The translations under genes and the position numbers were made by a program. Positions 1 through 8,518 of a stretch of DNA of 13,316 bases are shown here, in pieces (the stretch's first letter is position 1; every line of letters starts with the position of its first letter). The DNA is taken from positions 1-13,316 of the forward strand of contig CAAFOA010000134.1 in the NCBI GenBank assembly GCA_900764415.1, written 5' to 3'. Source of the stretch: an uncultured Collinsella sp. (GTDB lineage Bacteria; Actinomycetota; Coriobacteriia; Coriobacteriales; Coriobacteriaceae). The notes under the pieces are model-generated. The model ran no database searches and was not told the DNA's origin. It was given only the letters and a program-made list of their open reading frames with translations.

Positions 1-26
1 CAGCGTCAGATGTGTATAAGAGACAG
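1..26 (+). other. Nextera (Tn5) Read 1 adapter, not genomic
   Basis: The sequence ends with the 19-bp Tn5 mosaic end AGATGTGTATAAGAGACAG (8-26), preceded by CAGCGTC, the 3' part of the Read 1 tagmentation adapter. The same adapter occurs as its reverse complement at the other end of the window. It is library DNA that was not trimmed before assembly. Genomic sequence starts at about 27, so only 8 genomic bases precede the cutC start codon. Confidence 0.97.
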
Positions 27-34
27 GTCTATCA

Positions 35-712
35 ATGCTGTACGAGTTTTGTGCCGAGAACTTTGAGCGGGTGCCGGCGGCTATCGATGCCGGTGCAAGG
101 CGCATCGAGCTGTGCGACAACCTTGCCGTCGGTGGCACTACGCCCTCGGCTGGTGTTATCAGCGCTACGGTCAGCTATGCTCACGAGCATGACGCGCGAG
201 TGATGTGCATGATTCGCCCGCGTGGCGGTGACTTTCACTACAACCAGGACGAGCTGCGCATGATGGAGATGGACCTGGGCCTTGCCGTGAGCGCCGGCGC
301 CGACGGCTTGGTCTTTGGCTGTTGCAAGCCTTGTGCCGGCGGATGGGCGCTCGACGAGCTTACGTTGGGCGCCCTCGTGATGGCCGCGGGCTGCGCGACC
401 GAGGAGTGCAAGCGCGGACCTATCGATATTACCTTCCACATGGCGTTTGACCAGCTCTCGCCTGAGGCTCAGTTGGATGCCATTGATACGCTCGCCGACT
501 GCGGCATCACGCGTATCCTGACGCATGGTGGTGCTGCCGGAACGCCGATCGAGGACAATCTGGAGCACCTATCGCGTCTTGTCGAGTATGCGGGCGACCG
601 CCTGACCATCCTTCCTGGCGGCGGCATTTCCACGGCCAACCGCGATACCGTGGCGGCGGCATTGGGCGTCTCCGAGCTCCATGGCACCAAGATCGTGCCG
701 CTGGAGGCGTAA
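35..712 (+). CDS. cutC: CutC family protein (copper homeostasis protein CutC)
   Basis: A 225-aa TIM-barrel protein of the CutC family. Seen directly: an N-terminal MLYEFCAENFE strand, then the family signature block RRIELCDN..GGTTPS (about residues 22-38), IRPRGGDFHY (about 60-69), ITFHMAFD (about 131-138), ILTHGGAAG (about 160-168) and a glycine-rich LPGGGIS loop near the C-terminus. It is cytoplasmic, with no signal peptide. The family was named from copper-sensitive E. coli mutants, but its biochemical role is still unsettled, so copper handling is a family label and not something shown here. Length is slightly below E. coli CutC (about 248 aa) and typical of shorter homologues. The ATG at 35 matches the family N-terminus. 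No ribosome-binding site can be seen because adapter replaces the upstream sequence. The next gene follows after 3 nt, and its Shine-Dalgarno lies inside the cutC 3' end. Confidence 0.9.
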   Translation: MLYEFCAENFERVPAAIDAGARRIELCDNLAVGGTTPSAGVISATVSYAHEHDARVMCMIRPRGGDFHYNQDELRMMEMDLGLAVSAGADGLVFGCCKPCAGGWALDELTLGALVMAAGCATEECKRGPIDITFHMAFDQLSPEAQLDAIDTLADCGITRILTHGGAAGTPIEDNLEHLSRLVEYAGDRLTILPGGGISTANRDTVAAALGVSELHGTKIVPLEA

Positions 713-715
713 CCC

Positions 716-1513
716 GTGGCGCTGGTATTTGACGTTCAGCAGGCGAGCGGTAAGCCCGACGACAACCGGCGCCCTGGCACCGCGTGCCCCTTTTGCGATA
801 CCGAGGGGCTCGCCAATATCATTCGGCGCGACGGTGACTGCATCTGGCTCGAGAATAAGTTCAAAACCCTGCGCGCCACCCGTCAAACCGTGCTGATCGA
901 GTCGGCCGACCACGACGCAGACCTGGTGACCTATGAGTTGGATGAACTCCACCATGTAATGAGGTTTGCCCTGGGTTGCTGGCAGCAGATGATCGATTCA
1001 CAGCAGTATCGAAGCGTGCTCATGTACAAGAACAAAGGCCCGCTTTCGGGCGGCAGTCTCGTTCATCCGCACATGCAGATTGTGGGTTTGGAGCAGGAAG
1101 ACGGCTATGCTTCGCTGACTTCCGCCAATTTCGAAGGCATCAATGTCTGGCAACAGGGGAGAATCGCGGTCAACATCTCAACCGAACCGATCATGGGATT
1201 CTTTGAGGTCAATGTTTCAGCCCCGCAGGGAATCGCCGCCAGCGATGACATGCGAGATCAAGCCGAGACGGATCTCTTCGCCGATGCGATCCAGGTAGCT
1301 CTGCGCTATATCCTGAACGAACACCACGGTGGTCGCGCAGAGTCGTACAACTTGTTCTTCTATCACCTGGGCGGTCGGACCATTGCCAAGGCACTGCCGC
1401 GTTGGGTGGTTTCGCCCTACTTTGTCGGCTATCGTTTGGCCCAGGTCAATGCCGATACAACGCTCGATATCGATGCCGAGCGCCTGCGTGCGCACCTGGA
1501 AACGCTTGTATAG
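716..1513 (+). CDS. GalT/HIT-like nucleotidyltransferase-fold protein (DUF4931 type)
   Basis: A 265-aa cytoplasmic protein with two marks of the galactose-1-phosphate uridylyltransferase branch of the HIT superfamily: an N-terminal CPFC metal-binding pair (Cys24, Cys27) and a GGSLVHPHMQI segment (His117, His119, Gln121). In GalT the equivalent HPHxQ holds the nucleotidylated histidine. The second HIT-like half is degenerate, and the C-terminal half (FFEVNVSAP, YNLFFYHL, RWVVSPYFVGYRLAQ) resembles the DUF4931 group. A nucleotidyl transfer or hydrolysis reaction is inferred; the substrate is unknown. The start is GTG at 716, with GGAGG at 703-707 (8 nt before it) inside the end of cutC, so the two genes are probably translationally coupled. 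A true galT is less likely because there is no gal gene nearby and the length is short. Confidence 0.75.
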   Translation: MALVFDVQQASGKPDDNRRPGTACPFCDTEGLANIIRRDGDCIWLENKFKTLRATRQTVLIESADHDADLVTYELDELHHVMRFALGCWQQMIDSQQYRSVLMYKNKGPLSGGSLVHPHMQIVGLEQEDGYASLTSANFEGINVWQQGRIAVNISTEPIMGFFEVNVSAPQGIAASDDMRDQAETDLFADAIQVALRYILNEHHGGRAESYNLFFYHLGGRTIAKALPRWVVSPYFVGYRLAQVNADTTLDIDAERLRAHLETLV

Positions 1514-1543
1514 CAAGACTAACACCCGCGTAATGCGGACGGT

Positions 1544-2542
1544 CTAGCGTGCCATGGCGTCGCGGCCGGCCTCGACGCGCTTGCGCTGGGCGGCGCGCTC
1601 CTCGCCGGTTAGACGCTCAAAGAGATGCCCGATAAACGAGGCGAGTACCTGCTGAAACAGCGTTCCGCACATGACGGGAAACACGACTTCGCCCGGAAAG
1701 TACTGCGTGGCGATGACGGCGCCCGAAGAGATGTTACGCATGCCGCAGGTAAAGCACATGGTAGTCGTCTCGCTATATGGCAGATGCAGCGCACGGGCAA
1801 TCAGAAAACCGACGATAAAGCCGCTGATGGCGAAGGTCAAAATAAAGAGGGCGACTTCCAGGCGCATCGCGTTCATGCGCAGAACGTACTCACTCATGGC
1901 GGTGGAGTTGGAGGCGATAACGCCCATCATCATGAACTTGCAGGCGGGCGAGAGCGCGGGAGAGAGCTTCTCGTGTCCCCATCCACGTGTGAGCTCGTTG
2001 ATCACGATGCCGAGCACGGCGGGGATGGCGATCATAAAGGCCATGTCTTGCATCATGCTTGGCACATCGATCGAGACAGTGGCACCCAGCAAGAGCTTAA
2101 GCGTGAGCGGAATCGTCACAGGGGAGATAACCGAGGACGTCAGGATGATGGTGAGCGCGAGCGGGCCGTTGCCGCCGAACATGCTAATCCACATAAAGGC
2201 AGTGACCGCCACGGGTACGCTGTATTCGAGCACGATGCCGCAGACAAGGTTGGGGTTGGAGCCAAAGAACAGCGATCCCATGGCATAGGCTGCTATGGGA
2301 ATAAGCACCGCCGAGACGAGCAGCGCCAAAATCAGGTGCAGGGGACGGCGGAACACCTCAGCGACCTGGTGGAAGGTGTTGCTGAGCGCACCTTGGAACG
2401 TCATAAAGGCGAAGAGGGCGGGAACGATGGGCTTAAGTACGCCGATCTGCTGGGGAAAGAGCACGCCGAGCGTTACGCAAATCGGAACGATGACCTGCAT
2501 ATGCCCCGCGAGGAACTTTCCCAGTCCAACCCATTGCTTCAT
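1544..2542 (-). CDS. Bile acid:sodium symporter (BASS/SBF) family transporter
   Basis: A 332-aa integral membrane protein with roughly nine or ten hydrophobic segments. The second half has the family-typical stretch CGMRNISSGAVIATQ (about residues 266-280), comparable to the G-x-x-N crossover region of BASS transporters. EYSVPVAVTAFM (about 106-117) would correspond to the first-repeat crossover. Bacterial BASS members move organic anions such as bile acids or keto acids with sodium; the substrate cannot be read from sequence. The C-terminus is a basic cytosolic tail (EERAAQRKRVEAGRD). I chose ATG 2542-2540, with an AAGGGAG motif about 11 nt upstream. The reading frame extends to another ATG at 2602, which has no Shine-Dalgarno and adds 20 residues unlike a membrane-protein start. 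It is transcribed convergently with the cutC pair and divergently from recJ. Confidence 0.85.
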   Translation of the reverse strand: MKQWVGLGKFLAGHMQVIVPICVTLGVLFPQQIGVLKPIVPALFAFMTFQGALSNTFHQVAEVFRRPLHLILALLVSAVLIPIAAYAMGSLFFGSNPNLVCGIVLEYSVPVAVTAFMWISMFGGNGPLALTIILTSSVISPVTIPLTLKLLLGATVSIDVPSMMQDMAFMIAIPAVLGIVINELTRGWGHEKLSPALSPACKFMMMGVIASNSTAMSEYVLRMNAMRLEVALFILTFAISGFIVGFLIARALHLPYSETTTMCFTCGMRNISSGAVIATQYFPGEVVFPVMCGTLFQQVLASFIGHLFERLTGEERAAQRKRVEAGRDAMAR

Positions 2543-2633
2543 ATGCCCCGTGACTCCCTTTATCCGCGAACTCGTTTGAATGGATATGCTAGACGCTCGC
2601 ATGCGTCCGTGCGTCAGAAACGCTCGATTATTT

Positions 2634-2653
2634 CGAGGCTATTACCGGCCTCG
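2634..2653. repeat. Inverted repeat in the BASS/recJ divergent region
   Basis: CGAGGC (2634-2639) and GCCTCG (2648-2653) form a 6-bp perfect stem around an 8-nt spacer. It lies between the two divergent genes. There is no T-tract long enough for a confident terminator, so an operator or RNA hairpin is equally possible. The same arms CGAGGC/GCCTCG occur in the hairpin before the metallo-beta-lactamase gene (8519-8542). Confidence 0.4.
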
Positions 2654-2689
2654 TTTACCGAAACCAGGGCGTGCCGCGAGGCTCTGCGT

Positions 2690-2708
2690 CCGTGCCGCAC
2701 GGTATAAT
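2690..2708 (+). promoter_or_regulatory. recJ promoter -10 box with abutting palindrome
   Basis: TATAAT at 2703-2708 is a perfect sigma-70 -10 hexamer, 57 nt before the first plausible start codon. No good -35 is visible at 16-18 nt spacing (around 2680-2685). Directly upstream and touching the -10 is a 13-bp palindrome, CCGTGC-C-GCACGG (2690-2702), in the promoter spacer where a repressor would act. The left arm belongs to an 11-bp motif, TGCGTCCGTGC, that occurs at 2602-2612 and again at 2685-2695. The -10 is clear. The operator role is inferred. Confidence 0.6.
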
Positions 2709-2764
2709 AAATCCGTTCAACAGATCTGCCTGCCGAAGCGGGCATACACAGAGGACTCATCGCT

Positions 2765-2830
2765 ATGAACCGTGAGAGGTATCGCGGCGACCTGCCCCTA
2801 TCGGGGGTGGGCGCCTATGTCATCGCTTAA
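2765..2830 (+). CDS. Possible 21-codon leader ORF overlapping the recJ start
   Basis: ATG at 2765 has an upstream GAGGA (AGAGGACT, ending about 10 nt before it), a better-placed ribosome-binding site than any recJ start has. It runs 21 codons (beginning MNRERYRGD) to TAA at 2828-2830, in the frame +2 relative to recJ. It therefore overlaps the preferred recJ ATG (2817) by 14 nt. The arrangement would fit translational coupling of recJ to a short leader. I see no similarity to a known peptide. It may be a chance ORF, or the recJ start may have been mis-set. Confidence 0.35.
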   Translation: MNRERYRGDLPLSGVGAYVIA

Positions 2831-5800
2831 GACGACGCATCGCTGGGCGGTCGCTCAGCAAAATCCCGAGCTCGAAAAGGAGCTTTCGGCTGGTCTGGGC
2901 ATACCCGGGCTGGTGGCGCGCATTATGGTTGCGCACGGCATTACATCCATCGAGGAAGGCCAGCTGTTTTTGACGCCTTCGCTCGATCGCGACTGGGCGG
3001 ACCCGCTTGTTATTCCGGGCATGGCGGTCGTCGCCGACCGCGTTGAGCGTGCTATTCGCAACCACGAGCGTATCGCCGTCTTTGGCGATTTTGACGTCGA
3101 CGGCATTACGTCGACTTGTCTGTTGACCGAGGCGCTGCGGACGTTTGGCGCCGATGTCACACCATTCATCCCGCACCGCTTTGACGAGGGATATGGCCTT
3201 TCGCGCGCGGCACTCGACCGCGTCAACAAGCTCGCCCAACCCAATCTGATCGTGACCGTCGATAACGGTATCGCGGCCAAGGAAGAGGTCTCCTATCTGG
3301 AGAGCCTGGGAATCGATCTGGTGGTTACGGACCATCATGAGCCGTCCGACCAGGTGCCGCAGGGCGTGCCCCTGACCGACCCTAAACTCGAGGATGAGGG
3401 GCCCTCGCGTGAACTTGCCGGTGCTGGCGTGGCGCTCAAGCTGGTGCAGGTTTTGGGCGAGCGTCTGGGCAAGCCGTCGTATTGGCGTTCGCTGATTGAG
3501 GTTGCGGCGCTGGGCACCGTGTCCGACATGATGCCGTTGACGCCCGAGAACCGCGCGCTGGTCGCTGAGGGCATCCAACAGATGCGCGTGACGGCTCGTC
3601 CCGGCTACATTGCGCTTGCAGCGCTCGCCAAGGCCGACCTTTCTACCATTACGGCGGACGGTCTATCGTTCTCGCTCATTCCCCGCTTAAACGCCGCCGG
3701 CCGCATGGCCGATCCCAAGCTGGCGCTCGACTTGCTGCTTGCCCGCGATCCTATCGAGGCAAGCGCGCTGGCGGCCGAGCTCGAGGAGATCAACCGACAG
3801 CGTCGCGAGATCGAGGCGGAGCTCACGCGCGATGCCATGGCAAAGGTCGAGGAGACTTATGACGGCGGGCGCGCAATCGTCGTGGGCGGCGAAGGTTGGC
3901 ACGAGGGCGTTAAGGGCATCGTGGCGAGCCGCCTTACCAACCGATATCACGTGCCGGCGCTGCTTTTCTCTATCGAGGACGGTATAGCACGTGGCTCGGG
4001 CCGCTCGGTAGGCAAGGTTAACCTGTTCGAAGCCGTCGAGCGCTGCTCCGACCTGCTGATTCGCCGCGGCGGGCATGCCGGTGCGGTGGGCGTGACCATC
4101 GAGGCATCTAAGCTCGATGAGTTTCGTCGACGTCTTTCCGCCGTGTTGTCCGAGCTTCCCGCCGAGGACTTTGAGGACACCGACGAGGTTGCCGCCACGG
4201 TCGACCTTTCCGAATTGAATATCGAGACCATCGAGCAGATTTCCCGCCTTGAGCCGTTTGGCCAGGGTAATAAGGTGCCGCTGCTGGCTGCCGAGGGCGT
4301 GACGATGTGTGATCGCGCCGTGGTGGGTAAGACTGGCGAGCACATGCGCTTCGTGGCGACGGATGGAGCCGCGAACGTGCCGGCAATCATGTTTCGCGTA
4401 CCGCAGATCGACAGGTTTATCAATTGCGACAGCGCCGTCGACTTGGTGTTCGAGGCCGTTGCCGAGCATTGGCAGGGGCGCGTGAAGCCCAAACTCATGA
4501 TCAAAGATGTCTTGGTGCGCGATGCCACGGCGCCCAATATCGACGATCCGGCATGTGAGCTTCGCCGCGGCGTACAACCGGCGGATTCTGGCCTGCGCCT
4601 GGAGTCGCGTAAACGCGAAACGCTTGCTCAGCTTTCCTATACCGAGCTCACGCGCTCGCTCATTCACAGCTTTATCGGATCGAACCAGCCGCACCGCGCA
4701 CAGGTCGAGGCGCTTGACGCCCTGGCCGACCACCAGAGCGTTTTGGCCGTTATGGGAACGGGTCGCGGCAAGTCGCTCATCTTTCATGTACATGCCGCAC
4801 GCGAGGCGGTTCTTCGCGGGCGTGCGAGTATCTTTGTCTATCCGCTGCGCGCACTCGTTGCCGACCAGGCCTATCACCTTTCCTCGACGATGGCCGCGCT
4901 CGGCATTGGCGTTGGCGTGCTGACCGGCGAGACCGTGGAGGCGGCGCGCGATGACGTGTTTGCCGGCCTGGCTTCGGGCCGCACCGGCATCGTTCTCACG
5001 ACGCCGGAGTTTCTGTCTATCCATCGCGATCGCTTTGCACGTTCTGGACGTATTGGCTTTGTCGTTATCGATGAGGCACACCATGCCGGTCTTGCCAAAG
5101 GCGGCGACCGGAGCGCCTACCTCGACATGCCCGATATTCTCAAAGCCCTGGGCGACCCCGTTGTCATGGCGGCAACGGCTACCGCGACGGCCCCGGTCGT
5201 GGCGGAGCTTGCTCGTGTATTGCCGATTACCAGGACGGTGGTCGACGAGACCGTTCGCGAGAACCTGCAACTCGAGGACGACCGTGACCTTGCGAGCCGC
5301 GAAAATCGCCTGGTGTCAATCGTGGCGACGGGGGAGAAGACCGTCATCTACGTCAACTCGCGCGACCAGTCCGTGGCGCTTGCCAAGACGTTGCGCAAAC
5401 GCGTGCCCGACTGCGCGACCCATATTGCGTTCTATAACGCCGGGCTTGCGCGCTCCGATCGCCGCCGTGTCGAGGAAGCGTTTCGCGACGGAAGCCTCAG
5501 TTGCATCGTTTCGACCTCTGCCTTTGGTGAGGGCGTCAACCTGCCCGATATCCGCCATGTCGTGCTCTACCACATGCCGTTTGGTGCGATTGAGTTTAAC
5601 CAGATGAGTGGCCGTGCCGGCCGCGATGGACAGCCCGCCGTGATTCACCTGCTCTATTCGTCGCGTGACGCTCGTATTAATGAGCGCCTGCTCGATTGTT
5701 ACGCGCCCGAGCGCGATGAGCTTGTCACGCTCTATCGAGCGCTGCAGACCATGTGGCGCTCCAACCGTGGCAAGACGGGGGACGATTCATTCTGCGCGAG

Positions 5801-6104
5801 CGATATCGACATTGCGCAGATGTGTCTTGCCATCGATGCCCGCACGCCGGTCGACGAGCGCTCGGTGGAAAGCGGCCTGGGAATCTTCGAAGAACTCGGT
5901 TTCTGCCGCGTTTCGGGGTTTGACGATACGCGTCGCATCGCGATGGCGGAAAACCCCGGTCGCGTGCAATTAAGCAGGTCAATTCGCTATTTGGAGGGCT
6001 TGCGCTCGCGCATGGAGTTCACGGCTTTTCGGAGCTGGGCACTCGATTCGTGCGCTTCTGATATGCTAGCCAAAGTTAACCGCCCGATCGTACCGCGGGC
6101 CTAG
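2817..6104 (+). CDS. recJ: RecJ single-strand exonuclease fused to a RecQ-like DNA helicase
   Basis: A 1095-aa two-part protein. Residues 1 to about 575 are a full RecJ: DHH-family motifs DFDVDG (91-96), VDNG (148-151), TDHH (171-174) and SDMM (237-240), the RLNAAGRM segment (290-297), the DHHA1 region with GGH (His420), then the OB-type domain. Residues about 605-1095 are an SF2 helicase of RecQ type: Walker A MGTGRGKS (646-653), DEAH (752-755), TATAT motif III (787-791), motif V FGEGVNLPD and motif VI QMSGRAGRDG (929-938). The RecQ zinc cysteines and an HRDC domain are not evident. RecJ degrades single-stranded DNA 5' to 3', and RecQ unwinds DNA ahead of it in RecF-pathway repair, so the fusion would join both steps in one cytoplasmic polypeptide. 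I chose ATG 2817 (MSSLKTTHRW) over the in-frame GTG 2772. Its Shine-Dalgarno is only a G-rich run. rel follows after 15 nt. Confidence 0.9.
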   Translation: MSSLKTTHRWAVAQQNPELEKELSAGLGIPGLVARIMVAHGITSIEEGQLFLTPSLDRDWADPLVIPGMAVVADRVERAIRNHERIAVFGDFDVDGITSTCLLTEALRTFGADVTPFIPHRFDEGYGLSRAALDRVNKLAQPNLIVTVDNGIAAKEEVSYLESLGIDLVVTDHHEPSDQVPQGVPLTDPKLEDEGPSRELAGAGVALKLVQVLGERLGKPSYWRSLIEVAALGTVSDMMPLTPENRALVAEGIQQMRVTARPGYIALAALAKADLSTITADGLSFSLIPRLNAAGRMADPKLALDLLLARDPIEASALAAELEEINRQRREIEAELTRDAMAKVEETYDGGRAIVVGGEGWHEGVKGIVASRLTNRYHVPALLFSIEDGIARGSGRSVGKVNLFEAVERCSDLLIRRGGHAGAVGVTIEASKLDEFRRRLSAVLSELPAEDFEDTDEVAATVDLSELNIETIEQISRLEPFGQGNKVPLLAAEGVTMCDRAVVGKTGEHMRFVATDGAANVPAIMFRVPQIDRFINCDSAVDLVFEAVAEHWQGRVKPKLMIKDVLVRDATAPNIDDPACELRRGVQPADSGLRLESRKRETLAQLSYTELTRSLIHSFIGSNQPHRAQVEALDALADHQSVLAVMGTGRGKSLIFHVHAAREAVLRGRASIFVYPLRALVADQAYHLSSTMAALGIGVGVLTGETVEAARDDVFAGLASGRTGIVLTTPEFLSIHRDRFARSGRIGFVVIDEAHHAGLAKGGDRSAYLDMPDILKALGDPVVMAATATATAPVVAELARVLPITRTVVDETVRENLQLEDDRDLASRENRLVSIVATGEKTVIYVNSRDQSVALAKTLRKRVPDCATHIAFYNAGLARSDRRRVEEAFRDGSLSCIVSTSAFGEGVNLPDIRHVVLYHMPFGAIEFNQMSGRAGRDGQPAVIHLLYSSRDARINERLLDCYAPERDELVTLYRALQTMWRSNRGKTGDDSFCASDIDIAQMCLAIDARTPVDERSVESGLGIFEELGFCRVSGFDDTRRIAMAENPGRVQLSRSIRYLEGLRSRMEFTAFRSWALDSCASDMLAKVNRPIVPRA

Positions 6105-6119
6105 GGGAAGGGGACCTCG

Positions 6120-8480
6120 ATGGACGCCGCAGCCCGTACCGCCCATGATTCCACCCTCCAGCCGTTTTCGGAGATGGAGCACTATAAGCATGCCGATGAG
6201 CTGCCGCCCGAGATTATGGCGGACAGCTACGACAAGCTGGAGCGTCTGTGCCTCAAATATATGAACGAGGACGACTTCTCCAATGTGGAGCAGGCCTACT
6301 GCTTTGCTGCCGAGAAGCACTGCAACCAAAAGCGGCGCTCGGGTGAGATGTACATTAACCATCCCGTCGAGGTAGCTATCATTCTGGCTGACCTCAAGAT
6401 GGACTGCGATGTGGTGTGCGCCGCGTTGCTGCACGATACCGTCGAGGACACCGAGACCTCGCTTGCCGATGTTTCGGGTCTGTTTGGCGAAACCGTGGCA
6501 GGGCTCGTCGACGGCGTGACCAAGCTCACCAACATTGAAGTCGACAGCATGGACGAGAAGCAGGCGCTTACGCTGCGCAAGATGTTCCTCGCCATGTCCA
6601 AGGACATCCGCGTCATCATCGTCAAGCTCGCCGACCGCCTGCATAACATGCGCACGCTTGCCGCTCTGCGCGAGGACCGCCGCCTGTTTAAGGCACGCGA
6701 GACCATGGACGTGTACGCGCCTTTGGCCGACCGCCTGGGCATGAGTTCAATCAAGTGGGAGCTCGAGGACCTGTCCTTTTTCTACTTGGAGCCCGATGCC
6801 TACCAGCGCATCGCGCGCATGGTATCCGAGTCGCGCGAGGTTCGCGAGCGTTATCTGGCCGAGACCATCAAGACGCTCACCGATGAGCTCAATCGCATTG
6901 GTCTTGAGGGCTTTCAGATCAACGGTCGTTCCAAGCACTATTGGTCCATCTATCAAAAGATGAAGCGCAAGGGCAAGGAGTTCTCCGAGATTTACGACCT
7001 GGTGGCGCTGCGCGTCATCACTCATTCGGTGCGCGATTGCTATTCCACGCTTGGTGCCGTGCATACCCTGTGGCATCCCATGCCCGGTCGTTTTAAAGAC
7101 TATATCGCCATGCCCAAGGTCAATAACTACCAATCGCTTCACACGACGGTTATCGGCCCCACGGCCCGTCCGCTCGAGATTCAGATTCGAACCTACGAAA
7201 TGCACGAGCAGGCCGAGTATGGCATCGCTGCCCACTGGCTGTATAAGAAGTCGGGCGGATCGTCTGCCTCCAAGACTAACGATGCGCAGCGTCTGGACGA
7301 CCAGATCAACTGGCTCAAGCACTCACTCGACTGGGCGGCGTCTGACGAGATCACCGATGCCAAGGAATACCTGCATTCGCTGAAGGTCGACTTGTTCGAC
7401 CAGGAAATTTTTGTCTTTACGCCCAAGGGCGAGGTCATGGCGCTTCGTGCCGGCTCTACACCGCTCGACTTTGCCTACGCCGTTCATACCGAGGTCGGTA
7501 ACCACTGTGTCGGCGCCAAAATCAACGGTGCGGTGGCGCCGCTCACGCACGAGATCAAGACGGGTGACCGTGTCGAGATTCTGACTAACAAGAGCTCTAA
7601 GCCGTCGCGCGATTGGCTCAAGATCGTCAAGACACCTTCGGCCAAGTCAAAGATTCGCCGTTATTTCGCCGCCGCGACCAAGGATGACGACGCTGCCGCC
7701 GGCCGCGATATACTGGCCAAGGACCTGCGTAAGCGCGGGTATGGCATCTCTACGCCACGATCCACGCGTGCGCTCAACGCCGTGGCGGAGCAGTTTAACT
7801 TCAAGCAGCTCGAGGACCTTTTTGCAGCCGTTGGCGCGGGCAAGGTCGCCCCGCGCGCTGTGGGCAATAAGGTCGAGCAAATCTTGGACCCCAAGCCCGA
7901 GGAACAGCTCACCAAGGCCGAGGCTATCGCCGAGGTCGTAAAGCAGCCCGCTCGCGGCTCCAACCGCAAGCCGCAAAAGCGCGGTAAGAGCGCCAGTAAC
8001 GGCATTATCGTCAAGGGCGAGAGCAACAGCGGCCTGCTGGTCCGTCTGGCTCATTGCTGCAACCCCGTGACGGGCGACGACATCGTCGGCTTCATCACGC
8101 GCGGTCGTGGCGTTTCGGTGCATCGCGCCAACTGCCCCAACGTCAAGGGCCTTATGGAACATCCCGAGCGCATGATTGACGTAGAGTGGGATGGTGCTGC
8201 CGATACGCTTTTCCAGGTCGAGATTGTGGTCGAGTGCCTGGACCGCATGGGCCTGCTCAAGGACGTCACCATCGCCATTGGCGATGCAGGCGGCAATATT
8301 CTTTCCGCCGCCACCTCGACTAACCGCGAGGGTATTGCAACCCTGCGCTTTATGGTCGAGATTTCGGATGCGAGCGGCCTGGATCCGCTACTGGCATCCA
8401 TTAGCAGCGTCGACTCGGTCTATGACGCACGTCGTTTGATGCCTGGCGAGGGTGGGGCTCAGCTCAAGCGTCGCGTATAG
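6120..8480 (+). CDS. rel: Bifunctional (p)ppGpp synthetase/hydrolase (Rel/SpoT family)
   Basis: A 786-aa long RSH protein that makes and degrades (p)ppGpp, the stringent-response alarmone. Domains in order: HD hydrolase with His81, HDTVED (105-110) and ADRLHNMRTL (171-180), apparently intact. Synthetase about 240-370 with GRSKHYWSIYQKM (269-281), Asp293, RFKDYIAMPK (324-333), YQSLHT (337-342) and EIQIRT (353-358). TGS about 428-490. A conserved Cys-pair region, AHCCNPVTGDDI (645-655), with Cys672. C-terminal ACT about 697-772. The RFKD motif is the type found in bifunctional Rel, rather than the ExDD of synthetase-only E. coli RelA. The ATG at 6120 is preceded by AAGGGG. It starts 15 nt after recJ, so co-transcription is likely. 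Confidence 0.96.
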   Translation: MDAAARTAHDSTLQPFSEMEHYKHADELPPEIMADSYDKLERLCLKYMNEDDFSNVEQAYCFAAEKHCNQKRRSGEMYINHPVEVAIILADLKMDCDVVCAALLHDTVEDTETSLADVSGLFGETVAGLVDGVTKLTNIEVDSMDEKQALTLRKMFLAMSKDIRVIIVKLADRLHNMRTLAALREDRRLFKARETMDVYAPLADRLGMSSIKWELEDLSFFYLEPDAYQRIARMVSESREVRERYLAETIKTLTDELNRIGLEGFQINGRSKHYWSIYQKMKRKGKEFSEIYDLVALRVITHSVRDCYSTLGAVHTLWHPMPGRFKDYIAMPKVNNYQSLHTTVIGPTARPLEIQIRTYEMHEQAEYGIAAHWLYKKSGGSSASKTNDAQRLDDQINWLKHSLDWAASDEITDAKEYLHSLKVDLFDQEIFVFTPKGEVMALRAGSTPLDFAYAVHTEVGNHCVGAKINGAVAPLTHEIKTGDRVEILTNKSSKPSRDWLKIVKTPSAKSKIRRYFAAATKDDDAAAGRDILAKDLRKRGYGISTPRSTRALNAVAEQFNFKQLEDLFAAVGAGKVAPRAVGNKVEQILDPKPEEQLTKAEAIAEVVKQPARGSNRKPQKRGKSASNGIIVKGESNSGLLVRLAHCCNPVTGDDIVGFITRGRGVSVHRANCPNVKGLMEHPERMIDVEWDGAADTLFQVEIVVECLDRMGLLKDVTIAIGDAGGNILSAATSTNREGIATLRFMVEISDASGLDPLLASISSVDSVYDARRLMPGEGGAQLKRRV

Positions 8481-8518
8481 GCGTAACGAGCGCGCGACAG
8501 TAATGATATTGGCTACGT

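Noticed and set aside
1526..1538. Terminator between the convergent DUF4931 and BASS genes
   Set aside because: CCGC-GTAAT-GCGG gives only a 4-bp stem and there is no T-tract on either strand.
1625..2707. A 360-codon + strand frame opposite the BASS transporter
   Set aside because: The translation is a charged, low-complexity His/Asp/Gly/Glu-rich string typical of antisense of a membrane protein. The - strand frame is a clear transporter.
3687..5270. A 527-codon open frame on the - strand opposite recJ
   Set aside because: It is the antisense shadow of a high-GC gene with strong codon bias. Its translation has no recognisable motif, and the + strand frame has complete RecJ and helicase motifs.
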